5,200 nucleotides of DNA, taken from positions 1-5,200 of the forward strand of contig JBPRGG010000028.1 of NCBI GenBank assembly GCA_051418075.1, in the 5' to 3' direction. This stretch comes from JBPRGG01 sp051418075 (GTDB lineage Bacteria; Bacteroidota; Bacteroidia; Cytophagales; Cyclobacteriaceae). This document shows, in pieces, positions 1-5,200 of the stretch. The position numbers and the translations under genes were made by a program. Within the stretch, counting starts at the first letter, position 1. Each line of letters opens with the position of its first letter. The notes beneath the pieces are model-generated. The model was not told where the DNA came from, ran no database searches, and saw nothing but the letters and a program-made list of their open reading frames with translations.

Positions 1-238
1 CCTTTTGAATGGCCATTTCGGATCTCCGCAACTCAGCAGCGTTGCTAATGGCTGCTTCAATTAAATCCGGCAGTGGTCTCAACTCTAAATCATCAGTATC
101 ATCCTGAGCACTGGCCGCAGTCACAGAGATCGAGATCATCATTAGTATTACAGCAATTTTTCCGGAAAACCTTTTGTAATTACTATGATTGCCTCTGAAA
201 AATTGAAATGATGCAAAACCTTGTTTATGAAAGCTCAT
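1..238 (-). CDS. Candidate start of a TolC-family outer-membrane protein, in frame with the acyltransferase (partial)
   Basis: This is the 3' part of the preceding frame, listed separately because it may be a distinct protein. From the in-frame ATG at 238 it reads a basic n-region (about 26 residues, with KQ, RG, KR and GK), a hydrophobic core AVILMMISISVTA, an A-S-A signal peptidase I site, then a mature start QDDTDD. After that comes LPDLIEAAISNAAELRRSEM, which has the pattern of the first periplasmic helix of TolC/OprM-type proteins ('Leu-x-x-Leu-Ile-x-x-Ala-Leu-x-x-Asn-x-Glu-Leu'). Such proteins form outer-membrane channels for efflux or polysaccharide export. No start codon with a clear ribosome binding site is visible. 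The other in-frame ATGs, at 142 and 139, would leave a very short signal peptide with no positive charge. Only about 35 mature residues are in the window, so the family call is tentative. Confidence 0.45.
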   Translation of the reverse strand, partial: MSFHKQGFASFQFFRGNHSNYKRFSGKIAVILMMISISVTAASAQDDTDDLELRPLPDLIEAAISNAAELRRSEMAIQK

Positions 239-1336
239 GAAGGGTTTTTCGATGGTACTGAAGGCAATTGCTGCCACAATAAATACAACTGGCAATAGAA
301 TGATCAAATGGAAGAGCAGATTCATCAAATATTGCGAATCAAATATCACGAAGTCTGTAAAACGTACTAGTAATTCCATCAATGGGAGGTGCACCAGGTA
401 AATGCTGTAACACATCCCGCCAACAATAGTGACCCATTTGGTACTCAGGAAGGTCGAAGTGGCTTTACCCCGGAACGCACTGATGAATAGAGCTATGAGG
501 GCGCTGGTGAAGATGAGGTTCTTGGTCAGCTCCGTAGTCCAGGTATATGCCATTAAGAATAGTGCAGCTACAAATAAGAAATCGAACCACCATGACTTTT
601 TGAGTTTTGTTTGATTTTCAATCCACCAGTAAGCCATGAAAATTCCGGTGAGGAAATGCTGAAATTGACCCAGAAGTGTCGCTTTTAATGGAAAATACCA
701 CCAACCGAAATTAAATTGTAGTAATATGATGGCAGTGATTGCGAAACCCAAAACTATTAATCGTTTACCATTATCAGCGATTTTGTTGATTCCCCAGACA
801 ATAAATGGAGCCAGTAAATAAAACTGGACCTCGATTTCCAGCGACCAGGCTACAGGATTGATGGTGCTATAGCTGTCATAGATGATGTTATGCAGATAGC
901 TCATCGAAGCTAAATAATGCCAGAAGAGATCTGAATATTCACCCGGACTTTTAATTAATAGCACTACCGCAAAAACAGTCATCCAGATGAAATATGGCAT
1001 TTCTATTCTCATGAAGCGCCTTTTCAGGTATTTTCCATATCCCCGAAAAGGAGTTGGGGAGTTTTTACCTGCCAGTTGCATGGTGATGATAAATCCGCTG
1101 ACTGCAAAAAATAAAAATACTCCGATGGTTCCTCTGCTGACCAAAAAACTCGCCTGCTCTTCAATAACCCCATTTCCGGCAGAGGAAGGATGATATCGCA
1201 ACATTCTCTCATTCAGATGTTGAAACAGAACCAGCAAAATTGCCAGAAAGCGCAGGCCTTCCACCTCTTTGATCATTCCGATCTTGGAGGCTGGCCGACT
1301 CAGAGAAGATTCTATCTGGTGGATGAATTTTTTCAT
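1..1336 (-). CDS. Acyltransferase 3 family membrane protein, reading in frame into a TolC-like N-terminus (partial, runs off window)
   Basis: The frame opens with ATG at 1336 and stays open for 445 codons to the window edge. Residues 22-366 are a typical acyltransferase-3 (OatA/OafA/NodX-like) integral membrane protein, which transfers acetyl or other acyl groups onto surface glycans. Visible hallmarks are EVEGLRFLAILLV with the probable catalytic His40, FLFFAVSGFII (75-84), the basic RRFMRIEMPYF stretch (106-116), AWSLEIEVQFYLLAP (163-177), GGMCYSIYLVHLPL (306-319) and the closing TIEKPF (361-366). About ten hydrophobic segments are spread over 26-360. Instead of stopping there, the frame continues through a polar linker (367-393), a signal-peptide-like segment (394-410, A-S-A before Gln411) and residues 417-445, which resemble the first helix of TolC-family proteins. 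Met21 (ATG at 1276) is an alternative start closer to the usual family N-terminus. An intrinsic terminator and a palindrome lie upstream, so it is probably a separate transcription unit. The acyltransferase call is secure; its acceptor is unknown. Confidence 0.9.
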   Translation of the reverse strand, partial: MKKFIHQIESSLSRPASKIGMIKEVEGLRFLAILLVLFQHLNERMLRYHPSSAGNGVIEEQASFLVSRGTIGVFLFFAVSGFIITMQLAGKNSPTPFRGYGKYLKRRFMRIEMPYFIWMTVFAVVLLIKSPGEYSDLFWHYLASMSYLHNIIYDSYSTINPVAWSLEIEVQFYLLAPFIVWGINKIADNGKRLIVLGFAITAIILLQFNFGWWYFPLKATLLGQFQHFLTGIFMAYWWIENQTKLKKSWWFDFLFVAALFLMAYTWTTELTKNLIFTSALIALFISAFRGKATSTFLSTKWVTIVGGMCYSIYLVHLPLMELLVRFTDFVIFDSQYLMNLLFHLIILLPVVFIVAAIAFSTIEKPFMSFHKQGFASFQFFRGNHSNYKRFSGKIAVILMMISISVTAASAQDDTDDLELRPLPDLIEAAISNAAELRRSEMAIQK

Positions 1337-1352
1337 GATACTAAATTAGGTA

Positions 1353-1368
1353 TTGCAAGGGCTTGCAA
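1353..1368. promoter_or_regulatory. 16-bp palindrome, candidate operator upstream of the acyltransferase
   Basis: TTGCAAGGGCTTGCAA is a perfect inverted repeat with 7-bp arms and a 2-bp spacer, ending 16 bp before the ATG at 1336. It overlaps a TATTCTTG element (1373-1366, minus strand) that matches the Bacteroidota -7 consensus TAnnTTTG at five of six fixed positions. No -33 TTG is visible at the usual distance. A dimeric regulator bound here would cover the promoter. In RNA it could instead fold into a small leader hairpin. The symmetry is seen directly; the function is inferred. Confidence 0.4.
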
Positions 1369-1451
1369 GAATATTTTTAGATGATCGACCTGTTTTTCCG
1401 GATTTTCTGCGGATATTGGTGGATTTTGATTTCACGCATTGGCACAAAATC

Positions 1452-1484
1452 AAAAGGGTTTTTCCAATCCGGAAAAACCCTTTT
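1452..1484 (-). terminator. Intrinsic terminator of the regulator-transferase-LruC operon
   Basis: This is a perfect 14-bp inverted repeat (AAAAGGGTTTTTCC against GGAAAAACCCTTTT) with a 5-nt loop. It begins 28 nt after the stop codon of the LruC lipoprotein. Read on the minus strand, the stem is followed by GATTTTG, so together with the end of the stem it gives a T-rich run (TTTTGATTTT), as expected for rho-independent termination in that direction. It separates the three-gene operon from the acyltransferase gene about 115 bp downstream. The hairpin is symmetric, but a T-run is better formed on the minus strand. Confidence 0.85.
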
Positions 1485-1512
1485 AATGATTATACTGCAA
1501 TCAGTAGTGATT

Positions 1513-3543
1513 TTAATGTTTTTTTGATTTAAACAATTTAGCAGTATTGCGATAGTTTGACTTGTTTTTATACCAGTCACTATAGACAGTACCTTTATTT
1601 TGAGCCCATTCCACAAACTTCAGATGTCCCTGATGGATAGGTATTCTCTCCATTGGATAGTCAAAACTCTCTGAGATCTGGATGGCCCATGGAAGATTTT
1701 GATTGCTTAAATAGTATTTGTTAGAACTCGCATGGTAACCATCATCGCCGGTACCGAAAAGGTCCAGACTGGCCAGGGGGGTAGGAGCAAAGCCGGGCAA
1801 ATGCACTTCCCTGCCGCGGTTTTGAGCTACTACCAGGAAAGGATTCAACGGATAATCACCTAATTGAGCATTCGGAATCGGTTTGCTAAATTCGATATCT
1901 ACATTTAATATGGCGGGGTTCAGAATTGTTTTTTCAAGCTCAGTGTTAATAAATCCATTTTGCTGATATTCAAATAAATCGAACGCATTATCAAAAAGTG
2001 GAATGATTGTTTTTGTTGTGCCTGCTTCAGTTCCATTTACATTCACATCAAAAACAGCTCCTGAAAGTTTAGTGCCGGATACCCTGAAAACCGAAGTTGG
2101 TTTACAGTCCAGCGCTAGTGCAAAACCATTTTGGTTACCGGCGCCAATGGCCCGAACCAAAAATTCTCCGTTAAGTGATATGACCTGATTAGCTTTATTT
2201 TTCTTGACAACATATTTAAAATCAATGACCAGGTCGTTGAAATCGTAGTCACCTTTATTAGGCCACATATCTTCATAGGCCAAACTATAAAGGCTGCCAT
2301 TGATGGGAAAAATGGTCTTATAAGCGGCATCCGGATCATTGGGAAATTCATCATCATGATCATAAATACCATCACCATCACTATCAACAGCTTTTTTGAC
2401 CGTCACCAATTCTTCAGTTTCAATAGCTGTGTATGGATTAGAGTTAATATAAAATAACGCATCATTGAAATCATTGTCACCGGAAGGACGACTGGTATCT
2501 TCCACGCCCATCAGGATTAATTCTCTTTGAGCATCTTTAAGCAAGATGAAGTGTTGGGCATATTCCTGGCTGGTGAAGGTATTGAATTGATGATTAGAAA
2601 ATTTAATATCTGCAATCGCCCTTTCGACATCATTTCCGTTCCAGCCATTCGGAACCAGGAACCAGCCAATACCGGTTCCAGCCGGAAACCGTCCCAGATA
2701 AACTTTATTACCTGGATAAAGACTTCCGCCTCCATTAAAAAGGCTGGCATTTGGAAACACCAGCGTCATATCCTGGATTTCATCCCTGGTGGTTGGTGGA
2801 TTATTCAATTCATAAGTATAAAAGCCCAAAGCGTTTCGCCATCCGGCACCCTCACTGACAAAAGTGATCCACACATCTGCTTCGGCCATAATTTTACTGT
2901 CCAGATTGACACCATTTAAGTATTCCGGATTATATTCTGGTACCGGCCGGTTTTCCGGTAATGATGCATTAATATCAGGAATCAGAGCAGGTTCAATTAA
3001 ATCATTTTCAACCAGGTAATCAGGTTTTCCTTTATGATCCCAACCGCCTAAAGTCTCGTAATTGTCAGAAGTGAATTTTTTAATTCTTCCTCCAGCAATT
3101 GAATTCTCTGCCTCGTGAGGTAATACTAAATCAATATCAAGTGTTGAGGTTATTGGAAGAGCCATCTTATCCATGAAAAGAGGATGGCTGGCAGTAAAAT
3201 ATATTGTATCGTTATTTTTTGAAAGAGATATCGTTTCGGTAATGGTTTCATCCTTTTTTACACCGAAAGTTGAAAATGCAAGAAATGAACCATCGTCATT
3301 TTTCTCGAATAGTGTAATAGAAACAGGTTCGTCACTAATATTTTGATTGACTTTGAGTTGGAGATTAAGCTGATCTGACCAGTCAAAGTCTTCAGGAAAT
3401 GACCAATCAGTCAGGCTTGTGGCCGATGAATGATCAACATTACTGAAATCTGCCTCCAAACAACTTATTAAAACTAAAGGTGCAGAGATTAGGAGCAATA
3501 AGGAAATAAATTTTTTCACTATTATTATTTTTATTTTATACAT
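1513..3543 (-). CDS. LruC domain-containing lipoprotein with DUF4114-like and calcium-loop segments
   Basis: The product is 676 residues. It starts with a lipoprotein signal: a basic n-region, the hydrophobic core FISLLLLISAPLVLIS and lipobox L-I-S-C with the lipidated Cys28. Acidic residues follow closely (E30, D32), compatible with surface-exposed Bacteroidota lipoproteins. Next come a WSFPEDFDWS segment (47-56), typical near the start of LruC-type proteins, and a beta-rich region. A DUF4114-like part runs about 225-370, with GWFLVPNGW (293-301) and GDNDFND (355-361). A thrombospondin-3-like calcium loop, DSDGDGIYDHDDEFPND, is at 387-403. The LruC/DUF4842-like C-terminus begins at LAYEDMWPNKGDYDFNDLVI (421-440) and includes EVHLPGFAPT (579-588) and LPWAI (617-621). 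The ATG overlaps the transferase stop by 8 nt. GTG at 3519 (residue 9) is an alternative start giving a more usual signal peptide. The role is unknown; a calcium-stabilised envelope or matrix protein tied to the glycan cluster is inferred. Confidence 0.9.
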   Translation of the reverse strand: MYKIKIIIVKKFISLLLLISAPLVLISCLEADFSNVDHSSATSLTDWSFPEDFDWSDQLNLQLKVNQNISDEPVSITLFEKNDDGSFLAFSTFGVKKDETITETISLSKNNDTIYFTASHPLFMDKMALPITSTLDIDLVLPHEAENSIAGGRIKKFTSDNYETLGGWDHKGKPDYLVENDLIEPALIPDINASLPENRPVPEYNPEYLNGVNLDSKIMAEADVWITFVSEGAGWRNALGFYTYELNNPPTTRDEIQDMTLVFPNASLFNGGGSLYPGNKVYLGRFPAGTGIGWFLVPNGWNGNDVERAIADIKFSNHQFNTFTSQEYAQHFILLKDAQRELILMGVEDTSRPSGDNDFNDALFYINSNPYTAIETEELVTVKKAVDSDGDGIYDHDDEFPNDPDAAYKTIFPINGSLYSLAYEDMWPNKGDYDFNDLVIDFKYVVKKNKANQVISLNGEFLVRAIGAGNQNGFALALDCKPTSVFRVSGTKLSGAVFDVNVNGTEAGTTKTIIPLFDNAFDLFEYQQNGFINTELEKTILNPAILNVDIEFSKPIPNAQLGDYPLNPFLVVAQNRGREVHLPGFAPTPLASLDLFGTGDDGYHASSNKYYLSNQNLPWAIQISESFDYPMERIPIHQGHLKFVEWAQNKGTVYSDWYKNKSNYRNTAKLFKSKKH

Positions 3544-4666
3544 TTTCCCTTTGTATGGACGCAGGGATTGTTTTCCATAAAATTTTCAGATCCTGAATAA
3601 GGCTAAAGTCCTTCGCATATTGAATGTCTAACTGCTTTCTGCTATCGGCATTGACTCCTTCTTTACCCCTTTCTGTTACCTGCCATAGACCGGTAATCCC
3701 TGCCGGAGCCATAAAGCGCTGTATTGATTCGTCAGTAGTCAGTTTTTCCGCCTCATAAAGTGGTAAGGGGCGATTGCCAACCAGTGACATATCTCCTTTG
3801 AGTACATTAAAAAGCTGTGGAAGCTCATCCAGACTTGTGTTTCTTAGAAATTTCCCAACCCTGGTGATTCGAGGGTCGTTTTGTATTTTTATAAAGCTGT
3901 TTTTTTCGTCAAAATATTTGCTGGTCAGATATTGTTGTTCATCTATCTTACCCTCATCACCGATCAAATCCTGCCCACCATCAGGCAATACTGGCGAGTC
4001 TGTTGCTGCTACTTCCTGGTATTGATTGGTCAAATTCAATTCATTCATCAACTGATCTGCATTGACTTTCATACTTCTGAATTTATAAAAGTCAAATACC
4101 TGGTACCCGGTACCGATTCGCTTTGATTTATAAAATATCGGCCCGTAAGAATCGAAAAATATAGCTGCAGTAATGATGAGCATAAGAGGAGACAAGAGCA
4201 GGATTAGAAAAAAGGCTCCGGCCAGATCAAACAACCGTTTCCAGATTGGCATTTGAAACGAATCACCAAACTTACTCACCCGGTCAAGATTTAGCTGACC
4301 AGGAAGGTAGTTGAAATCCTCAATTAATTTGACCAGGTTTACTGAAGGATCGGCAACCTGAAAATAATCACTGGCCCCAATGAAAAGCTGGTAATCTTTA
4401 TCATGCTGATAATCAACCACTTCTATAACCGGGATTTGCCTTGAGTTGACAAGTTGAATTAGTTGATTAATCTGTTCAGTTTGCTCGTTCTTGATCAAAT
4501 CGGGGCTTACTAAAATTGCTTTGGCTGCATCATTATTTTCAATAGCAACCATAGCTTGCCTGACCTTTGCCACTTCAATAAAATGAAAACCATTTGATCG
4601 TAAAAATTGCAAATGTGGCGACTGGCTAAAATCTAAATCAATCCCAATGATAATTCCCTTTTCCAT
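3536..4666 (-). CDS. Sugar transferase (monotopic phosphoglycosyl transferase) with N-terminal receiver-like domain
   Basis: The 376-residue product should move a sugar phosphate from a nucleotide sugar to undecaprenyl phosphate at the inner membrane, the first step of exopolysaccharide or O-antigen repeat assembly. The catalytic part (about 141-376) has a single membrane helix (147-171), FYKFRSM (193-199), NDPRITRVGKFLR (263-275), the Asp280-Glu281 dyad in SLDELPQL, GNRPLPLYE (297-305) and GITGLWQV (323-330). All match the PF02397 family. The usual polytopic WbaP/WcaJ N-terminus is absent. Residues 1-120 instead show the alternating beta-alpha pattern of a receiver domain, but lack the phospho-acceptor Asp, the Thr/Ser and the Lys. 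An acidic stretch of about 50 residues (206-258) between FRSM and NDPRIT is longer than usual. The ATG overlaps the regulator's TAA by one base (TAATG), implying coupled translation. The sugar specificity cannot be read from the sequence. Confidence 0.93.
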   Translation of the reverse strand: MEKGIIIGIDLDFSQSPHLQFLRSNGFHFIEVAKVRQAMVAIENNDAAKAILVSPDLIKNEQTEQINQLIQLVNSRQIPVIEVVDYQHDKDYQLFIGASDYFQVADPSVNLVKLIEDFNYLPGQLNLDRVSKFGDSFQMPIWKRLFDLAGAFFLILLLSPLMLIITAAIFFDSYGPIFYKSKRIGTGYQVFDFYKFRSMKVNADQLMNELNLTNQYQEVAATDSPVLPDGGQDLIGDEGKIDEQQYLTSKYFDEKNSFIKIQNDPRITRVGKFLRNTSLDELPQLFNVLKGDMSLVGNRPLPLYEAEKLTTDESIQRFMAPAGITGLWQVTERGKEGVNADSRKQLDIQYAKDFSLIQDLKILWKTIPASIQRENV

Positions 4667-5061
4667 TATTGATTTTGTATTAAGTTTTTATGATTTTTCT
4701 GAATGGTCTTGAATATTACCACATCGAGTTCCTGTGGATTAAAAGGCTTTTGTAGAAACATTTCAGCCCCCGAAAGATATGCTTTTATTCGATCGTCACT
4801 TTTTTGTTTTCCTGACAATATTATCACTGGTATTTGCTTCAAAATCCCACTTCTTTTGATAGCTTCAGTAAATTCAAACCCGGTCATACCAGGCATATCA
4901 AGGTCAGCCAGAACCAGGTCTGGAATTACTTTCAGATTTCGAATTGCATGGAAGGCTTCAAGTCCATCGGAGAACGAAATCACCAGGTATGTTTTGCCAT
5001 ACCTGTATTTGATGAATGACTGAATGATCGGGTTATCGTCTACAATTAGTAATGTTTTCAT
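4666..5061 (-). CDS. Single-domain response regulator (CheY-like receiver)
   Basis: The 131-residue protein is essentially one receiver domain with no DNA-binding or enzymatic output domain. Key residues are present: the acidic pair Asp8-Asp9 (LLIVDDN), phospho-acceptor Asp53 (VLADLDMPGMTG), Ser83 (VIILSGK) and Lys105 (FLQKPFNP). It should therefore be phosphorylated by a histidine kinase, which is not in this window, and act through protein-protein contact in the cytoplasm. It is the first gene of the operon and its stop codon shares a base with the start of the sugar transferase gene. That placement suggests control of glycan synthesis, perhaps through contact with the receiver-like N-terminus of the transferase. 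This role is inferred. The start is supported because ATG directly precedes KTLLIVDD, the normal N-terminus of the family. Confidence 0.93.
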   Translation of the reverse strand: MKTLLIVDDNPIIQSFIKYRYGKTYLVISFSDGLEAFHAIRNLKVIPDLVLADLDMPGMTGFEFTEAIKRSGILKQIPVIILSGKQKSDDRIKAYLSGAEMFLQKPFNPQELDVVIFKTIQKNHKNLIQNQ

Positions 5062-5099
5062 AGCTAAATAATTTTGATACTATACTTTCAACCTTTTTA

Positions 5100-5148
5100 G
5101 ATTAGTGTATTGATTTCAAAAGTAGGCTTATCAAACTTCGATTAGTGT
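5100..5148. repeat. Pair of 9-bp direct repeats flanking the candidate -7 box
   Basis: GATTAGTGT occurs at 5100-5108 and again at 5140-5148, exactly 40 bp apart (about four helical turns). The TACTTTTG element sits between the copies. Such spacing would put a regulator's two sites on the same face of the DNA, but two short A/T-rich copies can occur by chance. Confidence 0.35.
5117..5124 (-). promoter_or_regulatory. Candidate -7 box of the operon promoter
   Basis: The minus strand reads TACTTTTG, a full match to the Bacteroidota primary-sigma -7 consensus TAnnTTTG, 55 bp before the response regulator ATG. A -33 TTTG at the expected distance (about 19 bp further upstream) is not visible, so the promoter is only half supported. 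If real, the leader would be roughly 50 nt. Confidence 0.35.
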
Positions 5149-5200
5149 GACTTTTAGATTTTCGGTAGGTATCTGCCGATGTTTGATCAAAACTTTTGGA

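Noticed and set aside
1024..1212. Minus-strand frame of 62 codons inside the acyltransferase
   Set aside because: The acyltransferase frame over the same bases carries conserved family motifs, so this is an out-of-frame shadow.
1377..1616. Minus-strand frame of 79 codons across the end of the LruC gene and the terminator
   Set aside because: It overlaps the well-supported lipoprotein end in another frame, reads through the terminator hairpin, and has no recognisable protein pattern.
2527..2919. Plus-strand frame of 130 codons
   Set aside because: It is antisense to the DUF4114-like part of the lipoprotein, which carries clear conserved motifs. The plus-strand product shows no domain or signal.
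4096..4116. Short GGTACC-type direct and inverted repeats
   Set aside because: They lie inside the transferase coding sequence, are only 6-7 bp long and are explained by codons.
4703..5023. Plus-strand frame of 106 codons
   Set aside because: It is antisense to the response regulator, whose catalytic residues are all intact. No independent coding evidence is seen.
1..5200. CRISPR arrays, insertion sequences, tRNA or rRNA genes
   Set aside because: No regularly spaced repeats, transposase motifs, flanking terminal repeats, or RNA-gene features were seen.

Overview
The window looks like part of an exopolysaccharide or cell-surface gene cluster from a Bacteroidota bacterium, probably of the Cytophagales type. 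The clues are the A/T-rich start regions without clear Shine-Dalgarno sites, TAnnTTTG-like promoter elements, and a lipoprotein with an LruC/DUF4842-type C-terminus, an architecture common in that phylum. This assignment comes from gene content only; no database search was possible. All four genes are on the minus strand, so transcription runs from position 5200 towards position 1.

Layout in transcription order. Positions 5200-5062 are a non-coding leader with a candidate -7 box and a pair of 9-bp direct repeats. Positions 5061-4666 encode a stand-alone receiver-only response regulator with all phosphorylation residues present. Positions 4666-3536 encode a phosphoglycosyl transferase of the 'bacterial sugar transferase' family, whose N-terminus looks like a degenerate receiver domain. 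Positions 3543-1513 encode a 676-residue lipoprotein with DUF4114-like, calcium-loop and LruC-like segments. These three genes overlap by 1 and 8 nt, so they form one translationally coupled operon, closed by a strong intrinsic terminator at 1484-1452. After a 176-bp gap that also holds a 16-bp palindrome, a reading frame starts at 1336 and runs off the left edge of the window without a stop. It encodes a complete multi-spanning acyltransferase-3 protein and continues in frame into a secretory signal sequence and the start of what looks like a TolC-family outer-membrane protein.

How the genes may work together (inference): the sugar transferase would load the first sugar phosphate onto a lipid carrier, the acyltransferase would decorate the glycan, the TolC-like protein would belong to an export path, and the LruC lipoprotein would be a calcium-binding surface or periplasmic component. 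The response regulator could control the transferase, possibly by pairing with its receiver-like domain. The two observations most worth following up are the uninterrupted acyltransferase-TolC reading frame with an internal signal peptide, and the receiver plus pseudo-receiver-transferase gene pair.
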